Positions 35,159-47,205 of a DNA stretch of 64,000 nucleotides are shown in pieces. The position numbers and the translations under genes are program-made. The notes under the pieces were generated by a model. It was not told the origin of the DNA. It saw nothing but the letters and a program-made list of their open reading frames with translations, and made no database searches. Positions within the stretch are counted from its first letter, which is position 1, and every line of letters begins with the position of its first letter. Source of the DNA: Capsicum annuum (taxonomy: Eukaryota; Streptophyta; Magnoliopsida; Solanales; Solanaceae); the NCBI RefSeq assembly GCF_002878395.1, contig NC_061122.1:76762998-76826997 (forward strand), written 5' to 3'.

Positions 35159-35800
35159 AGGAGGAATACGAATGACAATGGTAATGGGAATCAGCAAACA
35201 CCACCAACAGCTCTAATAGACCCTCTAAACCAATAATATTACCACACCACAGTTAAGGTTTTTTTATAACATTAGCCTGGTATATGACCACCCAGAATGA
35301 CCATCAGGTTGTTGCACCAGACTACCCAGTAGTGAATACCAAAGCAACCAATGTTTGAGAATTTACTCAAATGAATCCTTTGATATTCTTTGGGTCTAAT
35401 TTTGTAAAGGATCCACATGAATTTTTGATTGAATTTAGAATGCCACTAAAATAATGGGTGTCACTACAACTAAAACTGATAACTTATATTCTTACCAGTT
35501 AAAAGACATGGCTCATACTTGGTACAAACAATAGAAGGATGATACAAGTGTAGATGCAAAATTAATAAAGTGAGATGAGATTGTTGTCGCATTTTTTGAA
35601 AGGTTCTTCCTAATTGAGCTAAGGGACACCATGGTGTAGGAAGTCATAAATTTGATGCATTGTAACATGAGTGTAATATAGAACTCTGTTAGTATACAAA
35701 GTATATTATGGCTATGGTTGCTGGCTCTAGATCTTGAATGAGTAAGTTTATGTCGGTGTTTCTAAGGACATGGTCAAAGAGTATGGAACTACTATGGGGT
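35159..35800 (+). pseudogene. gag: TE6 gag
   Basis: It starts without a surviving ATG as RRNTNDNGNGNQQTPPTA. The capsid core at about 35360-35660 reads EFTQMNPLIFFGSNFVKDPH, TDNLYSYQLKDMAHTWYKQ, VVAFFERFFLIELRDTMV. Stops replace Trp or Gln at several points (for example after WYKQ and in KxDEIV). It breaks off at about 35800. Confidence 0.8.
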
Positions 35801-36757
35801 GCTCCAATTTATTTTTTGTACAATAAATATGTTTCTCAAATAGTGTGCATTAATTATTGTATTTGAACAAAGTCTAAATACAGAATAAGTAACCCATTCA
35901 TAAGACTTATGACTTATTTTAACAACTTTAAGGTGCCAGTTTCTATTCTAAGATTGACCTCAGATCAAGTTATCATTATCTTAGAGTCAAAGAATGTTGT
36001 ATTCCAAAAGTAGCCTTTAAAACATAATATGGTCACTTAAAATTTATTGTTATGTCTTTATAACTAGTGAATGCTCCTATTTCTTTTATGTACTTGATGA
36101 ACAAGGTGTTAAAGCAGTGCAAAGATATATTAATTATTATAATCATAAATGGAATTCTTATTTATTGTGAGAGTGTGGATGAATATGCATACTATTTGAG
36201 GATTTTCTTATAGACTCATAAAGATGGCTAGTTATTTATGAAGTTTAGTAAGTGTGAATTCTTGTTAAAATCAGTAATATTCCACCATCATATAATTTTT
36301 GGTAAAGGTATTAGGTTTGATCCTTAAAAGACCAAAGTAGTTAAAAATTGTGCTAGACCTATTTCTCCATCAAACACTATGAGTTTCTGGCATTTACTAA
36401 GATACTACGGATGGTTTGTTGAAGTTTTTACCTCTTTTTCTCCTCCCATGCCCAGACCGTATTACAAGAACATCAAGTTTTAGGTATCTAATTCATGTGA
36501 GAAGAAGTTTGAAGAGTTGAAGACTCAACTCACCGCGGCTTTAGTTTTGAATCTACCAGAGAGTTTAGATTGTTTTGTGGTCTATTTTGATTCTTAGTTA
36601 TATGTTGATGTAGCATAGCCAAGTTATAGAATATGCCTCTAGATACCTCAAGCCGCATTTAAAGATTTACTTGGCTCATGATTTTTATTTAGCAGTAGTT
36701 GTTGTGCCTTAAATATTTGAAGATATTACATTTGTAGGACTCATGTTGATGTGTTCA
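35801..36757 (+). pseudogene. TE6 reverse transcriptase and RNase H fragment
   Basis: It starts in the fingers (GAPIYFLYNK) and continues with [22 protein letters not shown]. The catalytic box reads IINGILIYC at about 36139-36165, so both Asp of FIDD are lost (AAT and GGA at 36148-36153). Then come KFSKCEFLLKS-like, YYGWFVEVF, and an RNase H with YASRYLKPHLKIYLAHDF near 36630-36680. Cut at 36757. Confidence 0.78.
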
Positions 36758-39324
36758 TGTAAGACCCCACAAAATCTTAACCTTTATTCAGTACTTTAGG
36801 CTTGTCAAGAGGTCCCAGATATAGGATATTTTAGCTAAGTACTCAGAATTAGTGTCATTTTAACCTATGAAGGTTGGCAATCTTTTTTTCTGACTTGTAC
36901 ATACATTAAAATTGATGTTTCGGTTGATTCATGATCAAAAATTTCCGAAGGTGTTTTCGAATATGTTTTGGATTTTTTGGACTTCGTTTGAAGCTTCTTT
37001 GGAATTCCAAAGAAGAGAATCAACATGATCTTGGCGCGCCGCATCGACTATCGCGTTGATTACTATTTTCCCCAGCTACTAGCATCCAATTCTAGAAAAT
37101 GGATGCAAACATGGCATGATATGCTGGCTATCGCATCTATGCCATCAACGTACTACGTCGACCTGTACGTCGATAACCCAGTTTTTAGTCATTAAAAGGC
37201 TGAGTTCATGGGGGTATTTAGGTCTTTTTCCATCGACTCTTATCCCCCAAAATACAAAATTAAAATCCCTATAGAACAAATATAGTCATTCTTTCTCAAA
37301 TTTGTCAAGAACAAAAACCCTAAAAGATCTAATTTATAGTCAAGAACTCAAGATTCAAGCATAAGCTTTTAGAAATTCTTCAACAAAGGTATGTGAAGTG
37401 TCCATCCAAGGGTTCCTTTTACCCTTGGAGCCCAAGAATCTTTTTTCAGTTTCAAGTAATTGATTTTATAATTTGCATTGTTGGAATTAAATTATATCCA
37501 TGATTACTATTTGGATTAAGTTCCTAATTCATGATTAAATATATGTATCTCATGTGTAATTGATCATATGTATGTTGTTTCATGTAAATCTATAATACAC
37601 CCTTAACTTGGGAAAGTAGAGATGTATTATGATTCTCACTTGTTGTTCAATACTATGTGCATATACTATGATCACCAAGCTCTTGATAAATTTTGCATGT
37701 GAACTATTAAGAAAACAAAATCATGTCAAGTTAGCTTATGTGCAAGTTATATTATGGAAGTGATTGTCAGAATGTCCGAGTGAATGAATGATGATCAAGT
37801 TCATAGTTTACATGGTTCATGTTATGCCATGTCTCTTAATTTATGCTATCGAGTCTTGGGGATTTTTATAGCCAACAATTTAGATAATTACCTAGAGCCA
37901 TAGTTAGTCCTAGAATAGTATCAGTCACGACACGATCAATAGTACTCTCAGTCAATTACAGAACTTAGGAAAAACTTAATAGAATCCATATTAGTCTAGT
38001 CTAATGAAGTATCCAGTTCATAGATCGATAAATTTAGTCAGCTAATAGAATTCAGTAGTATTCCGTTAGTCAATAGAACTCAGTGAACTCAGTATAATTT
38101 AGCTAAATAGTAATCTTAGTAACCTCTCAGTCTAGCTAAGTATACACTAGAAATCAGTTCAGTCTCCACTCAGTTAGGAGTAGGATTCAACATCGAGTTG
38201 ACCCAGGGATATGGGCATTCCTATCAGTAGATAGTTTGACCATTAGCAGCAATCCCTGCCTTACCAAACTACATAGCCAGCATAGGTTGAGGTATCTTCC
38301 TGGCAGGCATTATGAGGGTTGATACTTCTTATTCGAGTTATTCTGCCAGCGAGGGTTAATGAAAGAGCTTTCTATCATAGAGGGTTAACTCACAGCTTGT
38401 CCTTACATATGGTTAGGTATTGACACCCTTCCAACTAGGGTTATAGGTTGGACTCTCGATCAGTTAGAGAAGGGGATGTTGGTTAGATGATTACATCCCA
38501 TAGTCTTAATTCTATTCTCATTCTCTGAATAGAACTCTGATGAGTTTTACAGATTCAGGACTATCAAACATAGTCACTCAGCTAAGTACGGAACTCAGTA
38601 TGGTTACACAATAATTAGAACTATCAGATACAGTTACTAAGATAATCAGTAATACAATATTTGTAAACTTGGAGATTGGTTATCTGTATTCTGATTCAGT
38701 ACTCTGTATTAGCATGGTCTCAGTTAAAGTCTATATAATCATGCATGCATATTTACTTAGTCATACTCATGTTGTTAATTTATTATTGTACATGCATATG
38801 AACCAACTCATATCATCTTACCTACTGAGCATACCAACATATTCAAAGTACTGACGCATGCTTTTCTTTGGGCTATGATGTCTTATATCATAGGTTCATA
38901 TGCATGGGCTCCAGAGCACCCTTAGCAGTTCAGATTCTCAGATTCTAGAGTAGTGGTAAGTCCTCATAGTTTGGGGAAATACTTATTATTTAAGGTACTT
39001 AAGTCTTTTTATGGTAGATGGAGTTAGTTAGGGGCTTTTCCCATAAATTCCATAGTTCAAAGAGTTAGAGGATTTTTAGACTAGATTATTTTCAGACAGT
39101 TATTCAATTTTTTTCAGTACTTATATTCAGTGTTAGTATTTTGATACTGCCTTCAGATTTACTTATAGAGTTAAACCTTATGGCATCTGTTTCCTCCTAT
39201 TTTCACAACCATTATAGTATCAATTACATAATTATTGCAGTAGGTACAAGTCATGGGTTAGTTTGTGGTCCTTCGGGACTATAAGCACTGTGTAGTGTCC
39301 AAGGTACATACTCGGGGCATTACA
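36758..39324 (+). repeat. TE7 5' LTR (2567 bp)
   Basis: TGTAAGACCCC to GGGGCATTACA with the primer site three bases later. It contains a GC-richer block at about 37030-37180 (for example GGCGCGCCGC and 'gtcgacctgtacgtcgat') standing out from the AT-rich surround. It starts inside TE6 RNase H after GTTCA, a possible target duplication with no right partner. Confidence 0.9.
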
Positions 39325-39327
39325 AAC

Positions 39328-39341
39328 TTGGTATCAAAACC
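39328..39341 (+). other. TE7 primer binding site (tRNA-Met type)
   Basis: TTGGTATCAAAACC, one or two changes from TTGGTATCAGAGCC, three bases after the LTR end. Confidence 0.88.
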
Positions 39342-39479
39342 AAAGTTTAAACAAAGTACTAGGAAGTCTGGAAGCCGCATCTAGTAGAGTCTTTTGTATA
39401 GGTATGTTACGCACCATATTTATGGACAATAGGATATGAGATATTTTAGGAAAAATTTCCCTTCATTAATTATTTATGA

Positions 39480-40370
39480 AGGTTTCTGATATCATGGTGG
39501 TGACTATTATTGAGAGTGCTGAGTTGGCCGCATATCAGTTATAGGATGTGGTTCACTCATGGTTCAAATAGTAGAACCCAGAGAGAGCCGCAGATATAGG
39601 GTCCATAGAATGGGACAAGTTTGCAGTTGTTTTTTTGGAGAGGTTCTTCCCGCTAGAGTTGAGGGAAACAAAGGTTTAGGAGTTTATAAACCTAATGAAG
39701 GAAAATACGATAGTGTAGGAGTATTCCCTGAAGTTTATTTAGTTAGACAAATATATCCCATATTTTATAGCAGAAAGTAGAGAAAAGATGAGTAAGATTG
39801 TGTTAAGAGTATCTAGCAGCATGGTCAAAGAGTGTAGGACTGCAATGTTTATGAAGGAGATGGACATATCAAGGCTCATGTTCCATTCTCATTAGTTAGA
39901 AGAGGCTATGAATAAAAAGAATAAGAGAGAGAATAATAGGGCGAGAACTGGTAGTTTCAATTTTGCTCAGCCAAAGTCAGAGAGTGGGAATAATTCTTAG
40001 TTCTGCCCAAAATGTTGAGTTCCAGCTCCTTCCTCAGCCATTACTCCAGTGCTAAAATTTAGAGATGGTAACTTAGATAGGGCATCAGGCTCTAAACCCC
40101 AGGGTTGTGTTAGCAGTGATTGAACCAATCCCCTTTGCCAGAAGTGCTAAAGAAACCACCAGGGTATCTGCAGAGCTAGCAGCAATATGTGTTTTGAATA
40201 TCCCAAACCAGGCCATAAAGTCAAACAATGTCCTCAGATGGGTTTGAAGAGTCAGTATAACCGTCCCCAACCTTTGTCTGGTTGCCTGAATCAGCAAGGT
40301 GCCTCTTATAGTGCCACCAGTGGGCAGCACCCCAGCAAGCTCTATGCTCTTCAGTCCTAATAAGAACATG
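39480..40370 (+). pseudogene. gag: TE7 gag, N-terminus deleted
   Basis: The leader matches that of TE8 up to about 39478, then jumps directly into the capsid core (ESAELAAYQL-stop-DVVHSWFK). The start codon and roughly the first 80 codons are thus deleted. The core continues with EWDKFAVVFLERFFPLELRE and ECRTAMFMKEMDISRLMFHS. The nucleocapsid near 40135-40230 reads NPLCQKC-stop-RNHQGICRA then NMCFEYPKPGHKVKQCPQ, in which one knuckle Cys has become Tyr. No start remains. Confidence 0.85.
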
Positions 40371-40384
40371 AAAGTTCTCCTGAT

Positions 40385-40740
40385 GTGTTCACTGGTATGT
40401 TATATGTTTTCCATTTGTATGTTTACACTTTGCAAGATCTAGGAGCTTTTTTGCCCTTGGTTACTCCATATATAGCATTTGATTTTGGAGTCAGTCCCAA
40501 AATTCTAGCAGATCCTTTCTCATATTCTATCCTAGTAGGTAAATCTATCATATTCCGACGGGTATACAAGAACTATCCGATTATGATATCTCCAAAAGTC
40601 ACTTTAGTAGATTTAGTCGATTTAGAGATGACTGATTTCGATGTCATTCTCTGCATGGATTCCTGCTATGCCTTAGTGGACTACAAAAATAAATTGTCCA
40701 ATTTCAATTTCTAAATAAACCAATCCTAGAGTGGAAGGGT
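40385..40740 (+). pseudogene. TE7 aspartic protease
   Basis: A 109-codon open run. The active-site loop reads QDLGAFLPLVTPY (normally LDPGAS..FVTPY), keeping the Asp but losing the Ser. The second half is clear: VGKSIIFRRVYKNYPIMI, VDLEMTDFDVILCMDS. Gly of GMDWL is replaced by Cys. The frame stays open from 40385 to the stop at 40714. Confidence 0.82.
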
Positions 40741-40859
40741 AATACTTCAGCACTTAGGGGTCAACTTATTTCTTACCTTTAGGATAAAAAGATGATATCA
40801 AAGGGATGTGTTTACCATCTTATTCGAGTCCAGGACTCTAGTTCAGAAACCCCCCACTT

Positions 40860-42290
40860 GTGAATCATTATCAATAGTATGTGAATTCCTAGATGAGTTT
40901 CCCGAAGATCTTCTCGGAGTTCCTCCCTAAAAGGAAATTGATTTCAGAATTAATTTTCTCCTAGATACTCAGTACATCTCTATCTCTCCATATACGATGG
41001 CTTCAATAGAACTCCAAAAATTAATGAAACAGTTAAAGAATCTCTCAGATAAGGGATACATTAGACCTTACGTGTCTCCGGCGGGCGCACCAATTTTATT
41101 CATACGTAAGAAAGATGGTTCTCTCAGAATATGCATAAATTATCATCACTTAAAGAAAGTTATAGTCAAGAACAAGTATTTACTTCCCAGAATCGATGAA
41201 TTGTTTGATCAACATTAGGGTGCCAGCTATTTCTCAAAGATAGACCTTAGATCAAGCTATCATCACCTCAGAGTCAGGGAATGTGACATCATAAAAATAG
41301 CTTTCAGAACTCGGTATGACCACTTTAAATTTTAAGTTAGGTTCATGTATTCAAGCAGTACATATACATGTTCATCATAGTCTTCATAGATGACATTCTT
41401 GCTTGCTCCCATAGTAAACACGATCATGCAGACCATCTTAAAATAGTATTGTAGACTCTTAGAAAACATTAGCTAATTGCAAAATTTAGTAAGTGCAAAT
41501 TTTTGCTAAGTCAATAGCATTCCTTGGCCATATAATTTTCGGTGATAGCATTAGAGTTGATCCCCAAAAGACTAAAGCAGAGAGAAACTAGCCCAGACCC
41601 ATCTCTCCATCAGATATTAGGAGTTTCTTGGGTTTGACTAGCAATTATTCATGGTTTTTTGAGGGATTTTCATCTATTGCATTCCCCATGTTTATATTAA
41701 CTCAGAAGAAATTCAAGTTCCAGTGGTCAGATTCTTGTGAAAAGAGTTTTCAGTAGTTAAAGACTCGACTCACTACAGCTTCAGTGTAGACCATACCAGA
41801 TGGTTTCAATAGTTTTGTTGTGTAGTGTAACGTCTCTAGAGCCAAATTGGGTTCTTTTATGATGCAGAGAGGTAAGGTCATAGCCTATGCCTCTATATAG
41901 CTTAAGCCCCATGAGAAAAACTATCCTACTCTTGATCTTGAGTTAGCAGCAGTATTTTTCGCCTTAAAGATTTGAAGGCATTACTTATATGGTTGCACGG
42001 TGATGTGTTCACTGATCATAAGAGCTGGACTTTTTTGTTCTCTCAGAAAGTCCTTAACCTCCATTAAAGAAGGCGGTTGGAATTGTTGAAAGACTATGAC
42101 ATAAGTGTTTCGTATCATTCGAGCAAGCCCAATATAGTGGCTGACGCTCTCAGTAGAATGTCTATTGGTAGTGTTGCCCATGTTGAGAACAGTAAGAAGA
42201 ACTTAGCCCAAGAAATTCATCAGCTAGCTCGACTAGGTGTTCGCATAGTCGATTTAGCAGAAGGTAGTGTGTGGGTACAGAGTAGCTCAT
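40860..42290 (+). pseudogene. TE7 reverse transcriptase and RNase H
   Basis: The open run 40997-41218 includes [52 protein letters not shown]. It is followed by a TAG and then [20 protein letters not shown]. About 20 codons between HFKF and FKQY are deleted near 41335-41350, but FIDD survives (codons 41389-41394). In RNase H the first Asp is replaced by Asn (C-N-V-S at about 41827), while TLDLELAAVFFALKI keeps its Glu. The linker with VADALSRMS is open at 42077-42292. Confidence 0.85.
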
Positions 42291-42399
42291 AATCATCCCT
42301 AGTTTAAAAAGTAAATAAAAATAGGAAAAGGATCCCAGTTTAGTCCAGTTAAAGGAATCAGTCAGAAATTAGAAGGAAGAGGTTTTATCGAAAGGGGGA

Positions 42400-43640
42400 G
42401 ATGGTGTTTTGCATTGTTAGGGCATCTATATGTGCTAGGTATAGATAAATTAAGGTTACGAATTCACAGAAAGAAACATGGTGCACGTTACTCTATTCAT
42501 CCAGGGTCCATGAAGTTGTACCACGATTTACAGGAGATTAATTGGTGGAGTGAGCTGAAAAGAGACAATCCAGAGTTTGTGGCTAAGTGTTCAGCATGCC
42601 AGTAGGTTAAGATTGAGAATAAGAAGACTAGTGGGTCCATGCAGGATTTCAATATTCTCACTTAGAAAGAATGACCAAATCTGCTCATTTTCTTCTAGTT
42701 TATACCTCCTATTCAGCCAAGGATTATGCCAAACTCTATATCAAGGAGTTAGTCAGATTACATGGTGTTCCATTGTCCATTACCTCATATAGAGCTACCC
42801 TGTTCACCTTTTATTTTAGGAAAGTATTCCAAAGGGTCTTAGTACCCGAGTTCATCTAGTACAACCTTTCATCCTTAGACAGATTGTCAAGCAGAAAGGA
42901 CCATTCAGACCATAGAAGATAAGCTGTGAGCATGTGCAGTAGACTTTAAAGGTAGTTGGGATGACCACTTACCTTCGATTATGTTCGCATATAACAGCAA
43001 CTATCAGTCCAGTATTAAGATGGCTCCATTTGATGTGCTTTATGCGAGGAGGAGTAGATCTCCCATTGGTTGGTTTGAAGTAGATGAGGCCATAGTGGTA
43101 GGGCCTGACTTTGTGTTTGATACCTTAGAAAAGGTCCAGTTGATTAGAGAAAGGCTTAAGACAGCTCAGAGCTGACAGAAATCATACGCAGATGTGTGTA
43201 GAAAGGATCTCTAGTTTGAGACTAGTGACTATATGTACTTGAAGATCTTTCCTATGAAAGGAGTGAAGTATTTTACAGTAAATGGAAAAGATGATGATGT
43301 CCAAAACCCGGTAGAACTAAGGTAGGTCGTTACCGAATTCTCAGCCATTTTGGAAAGGTAGCTTACAAGCTTGAGTTACTTAAATTCATCCCGTGTTTCA
43401 TGTCACCTTGCTAAAGAAATGCATAGGTGACCCATTAGTCGTTGTCCCTATTGAGGGCATAGATATTCAGAACAACCTCTCTTATGAAGAGATCCCTGTC
43501 AAATTCTTGACTATCAGATTTTTAGTCTAAGGAACAAAGAAGTTCCTCTAGTCAAAGTTCTTTGGCAAAATTAGTCCTTTGAGGGAGATACTTGGGAAAG
43601 AGAATCACCATATGTGTAATATAAATCTTGATTGTTTTTA
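42400..43640 (+). pseudogene. TE7 integrase and tail
   Basis: The HHCC domain is intact in sequence at about 42475-42603 (HGARYSIHPGSMKLYHDL ... FVAKCSACQ). Between 42640 and 42670 the stretch with the first catalytic Asp is deleted, so QDFNI passes straight to MTKSAHFLLVYTSYSAKDYA. The second Asp box reads SITSYRATLF (SD lost, about 42778). The catalytic Glu region QAERTIQTIEDKL is kept near 42890. The C-terminal domain (YARRSRSPIGWFEVDEA, then LEKVQLIRERL) ends at 43175, with degraded GPY/F and tail to about 43640 (NNLSYEEIPVKFLT). Confidence 0.86.
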
Positions 43641-43714
43641 GTGAGATAAACCTTTAATTTTTTGGCTACTTCATTTGGGAACAACACACTTATTTTGTTT
43701 AATTTTTCAATCAA

Positions 43715-46357
43715 AAATTTGCAACTGAAAGATCAACTGAATACAATTATATGGGTGAAAATACCCAAAACAACTCAATTTAAACATAAATCTGAAAGCC
43801 TCTAAACTGTCTGAATAAGGAGTTGAAGGAACATGTCTCCAACTAACTCCATAAAACTGAATAGAAGAAATAAATAAATGAATCAAATTATATTATCCTC
43901 AAATCAATGAGGACTCACTGTGTCTCTGCGACTGGAATGCTACCGCTACTACTAGGCTAGAGCTTGTGTCTCGGAACCTATGGTGTAACATGAAAAGAAA
44001 GCACCATAGCGCAAATGCATCAGTACAACTGGAGTACTGAGTATACGAGGAAGGTAGATTGAGCATAAATAGTTTCATGCATGAACAACACTGACTGACA
44101 AATATGAAAGTGGGAGTGCAAACACACATATATAGAAACTAGGACCGTGAATACATGATAGCATGACCTGTAATATAATACATGGTTTACTGATAACTGT
44201 CCTGACTGATACTAAAACTGATAACATGGACGACTATATCTGACATTCCTGTATATACTGAAATCTGAAGAACGCCCTGAGTTCTTCTATTGAGACTGAT
44301 ACTGAAATTGTGGGATGTAGTGTTTAACCGACTTGCCCCATATATACCGTTATGGCTAAGCTAGGGTCCAATCTCTGCCCCGACTGGAAGGGTGTCAGTA
44401 CCGTACTATGGGTAAGGACAGCCTGTGAGTGACAGTTATCTGGCGAGTACTCAATGAGAACAGAGGGATCCCTAAACTGATAGGTTAAGCCACCTCATCA
44501 ACCCTAATCTGATGGGTTAAGATGTCTCAACCTACGATGGCTAAGTAGTTTTGGAACACAAGAATTGCCACTAAGAATCACACCCTGAACTGGCGGGTGA
44601 GTTCCCATCCTTGGGTTTACTCGGTGCTAACCTCTACTCCCATCTGTAGGGATTGGACATGAATAACTTATTGTACATGACATAATCTTACTGAATTTCG
44701 TTGACTAGCAGAAGGTTACTAATATCTGACAACTGACTAAGATCATGAGGTTTTCCTGAGTCAGATGACTGACTAAAGTCTATGGAATCATAGCTTGAGT
44801 TCCGATATCATGAAACATGACATGGATCTAGGCCCATAGCTATAGTTTTTGGGTACAAGTACCCCCAGGACTCGATGAAAGGAAACTGACACACATGACT
44901 GACTTGATTATAAGAGTAGAGTCCATAATATATAATATCATAACTAGGGATCTCATACTAAGCATGGTTATCAACAATATATTGCATGGAAAGGATTTCA
45001 TATCACATGGAAGTACTTGCACAATCTTAATATCATGTTCATTGCATAATCATATTGGCAACACATACCAATAGCATGGAAGTTCATGTGGATTGCATAG
45101 TTATCATACATCTTATTCATAAGTAGGATTTGGAAGTAAACATAGCATAATCTCATAAGAATATTTCATGAGTATTCCAACAACATTTACAAGGCACATT
45201 AATAACATAGAAGTCGTTGGAACGTAAGGGCATATAATGAATCCTTCACTTAGTCATAATTTAGCTATATTGCATAGTTTCTAGTTCCTTAGGTATTTTA
45301 TCAAACACCTAACATGCACATCTTAAGAATAGGTGAAATCATCAAATTATACATCATGAACAACCAACTTTATATGTTTCCAACTCATATGATATCATGA
45401 ATTCACAAAAACATCTGAAGATTCCATTTTGGGAATCACCCAATATCAACAACATGATCATTAACACCCAACAATATAGAAATCATACTTTATAATGAAA
45501 AAGAGGAAAACAAACAAGCATCAACTTGGGTATGATCATATCACCACAATCAACCAAGCTTTCGTATTTTAAAGATTGATTCTTGTACTCCACAGACGAA
45601 AGGAATCTGTGGATGAACACTACACATACCTTAGAAGGAAGATTCTTGATGATTGACAGAGGAATTTCCTTGAAATCGGATCTTCAAGATTAATTATGCA
45701 ACCCTAGTTGTTTTTCTCCTTTAGTGCTCTTGGATTAATAGCTTTGAGAAGAAAATAGGGTTGTAATATTTTTAGGAGCTATATATTTCGTAGGGTTAAG
45801 TTTAGGAATGTGGTAGGAGTATTTAAAGATTTAATTAACTTTAAAATAACTCAAAACGGAGTGTTTTTGACACCTAGAAATGACTTATGTAGTGCCCAAG
45901 TGATCGCCTATGCTTGGGTTCGGCGGCACCTAACCAATCGCCTATGCTTGGGTTGGACGGCGCCTAACCAATCGCCTATGCTTACTGTCTCTCATTAAAA
46001 TGGGCATAACTTTTCACTCGGGTATTAGATTAAGGTGAAATTGGTATCGTTGGAAAGATACTTCAATTCTCTACAATTTGGTGGGTCTAAATCAGCCAAA
46101 ATACCAAATTAAAATTGAGTTATACTCGTTCAAATATGACCCTTAGAAAATAGAACACTAAAACTTGATGGATTCAAAAACTCTTAGCTTGCATTACCTT
46201 AACTGACTCATATGAACATGCTTAATACATCATAAGCTATCCTATCACGAGGATATTTATTGTAAGTCATGTACTCAAGTATGAATCACAGGATAGGAGA
46301 TTTCATATGGACGAATACTTATTCACTTCGTAGCTTAAAAACATTTGGGGTATTATA
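43715..46357 (-). repeat. TE8 3' LTR, outer end truncated
   Basis: Aligned with 50365-53008. The inner end reads GGGGTATTATA, where the second copy has GGGGTATTACA, so the terminal CA is mutated to TA. The outer about 130 bases, including the other terminus, are missing and 43640-43714 is TE7 3' flank. It contains a 34-bp tandem repeat at 45903-45984. Confidence 0.9.
45903..45984. repeat. 34-bp tandem repeat in the TE8 3' LTR (2.4 copies)
   Basis: Units 45903-45936, 45937-45970 and a partial 45971-45984, each starting 'atcgcctatgcttgggtt' and ending 'cctaacca'. The same array sits in the other LTR. Confidence 0.92.
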
Positions 46358-46375
46358 ACATCTCTTCCTTGGGAA
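46358..46375 (-). other. TE8 polypurine tract
   Basis: In element sense TTCCCAAGGAAGAGATGT, directly before the LTR start and after the 'gaggaccaa' spacer, matching the TE2 arrangement. Confidence 0.75.
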
Positions 46376-46649
46376 AATTGGTCCTCAAATGAGAATTTAT
46401 TGAGAACGTGCACAAGACTATAGAACCTGAACTGAACATGAAAAACTGAAACTTGATCTTATGACTAACATGCTAAAGATATTAAACTCGTGCATATCTG
46501 ATGCAGGAACAACTGACACATGAATGCATGACTGAGTATGAAACGGTTAATAGGTACCAAGTTTATACTAGAAACATGAACGTGAAACTAAATAAGATTA
46601 AGGAGAACTATTAACTTGAGCTTGATCTAAATTGGCAGGGAAAAGGTGA

Positions 46650-47205
46650 GGATACTTGGTATGCATATCTGTTTTCGCTTCCCAAGTAGCTCCCTCATGA
46701 GACTGATTTCACCTAAGAAACTTGACTAGAAGGACTTCTTTGTTCCTCAATCCACGAGTCTGATAATCAAAGATTTCAACTGGAATCTCTTCATAAGAGA
46801 GGCTGTTCTAAATGTCGATGCTCTGAATAGGGACAAAAAATGTTGGGTCACCTATGCACTTCTTTAGCAAAGAGACATGGAAGACTGGATGGACTAAGGC
46901 TAGATCTGAAGGTAACTTAAGCTCATAAGCTACCTTGCCGAAGCGACTAAGAATTCTGAAGGGACCGACATACCGAGGACTGAGTTTCCCTTTCTTGCCG
47001 AACCTCTTCATTCCCTTCATGGGATAGATCTTAAGATAGACATAGTCATTGACCTCAAACATGACATCCTTTCTATGAACATCTACATAGGACTTCTGTC
47101 TGCTCTAAGCAACTCGGAGTCTCTCTCCGATCAACTAAACTTTCTCTAAGCTGTCAAATACTAAGTCAGGACCTATGACTGAGGCCTCACTAACTTCTCT
47201 GGTGA
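46650..47205 (-). pseudogene. TE8 integrase C-terminus and chromodomain-like tail
   Basis: From 47205: MISIFTREVSEASVIGPDLV, then DSLEKV-stop-[66 protein letters not shown] (47062-46808), and a tail with SYEEIPVEIFDYQTR and EGATWEAKTDMHTKYPHLF to about 46670. The HHCC domain and the whole DDE core are absent: RNase H (LQHVF) is joined directly to this segment at about 47205. Confidence 0.9.

Larger units (their letters stand above)
34782..36757 (+). mobile_element. TE6: deleted chromovirus fragment (LTR end, gag fused to RT)
   Basis: The plus-strand fragment has the last bases of an LTR, a decayed primer site, a leader, gag to about 35800, then RT from its GAP.LF motif through RNase H to 36757. 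Protease and the RT fingers are missing, so the gag-RT fusion is a deletion. At 36757 the RNase H gene is cut by the TG start of the TE7 LTR. Confidence 0.8.
36758..43714 (+). mobile_element. TE7: chromovirus lacking its 3' LTR
   Basis: The 5' LTR 36758-39324 has TG/CA ends and a near-perfect primer site at 39328. Gag, protease, RT, RNase H and integrase follow in order to about 43640. The 3' LTR is absent: the sequence passes at about 43714 into the truncated, inverted 3' LTR of TE8. The LTR ends (TGTAAGACCCC ... GGCATTACA) and the U5 region are closely related to those of TE8, so the two are siblings in tail-to-tail arrangement. Confidence 0.88.

Noticed and set aside
35159..36757. A novel gag-RT fusion gene
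   Set aside because: The frame is full of stops and both RT catalytic Asp are gone; a simple internal deletion explains the fusion.
38669..38854. Short open frame with a hydrophobic stretch
   Set aside because: It lies within the TE7 LTR and matches nothing coding; chance open frame.
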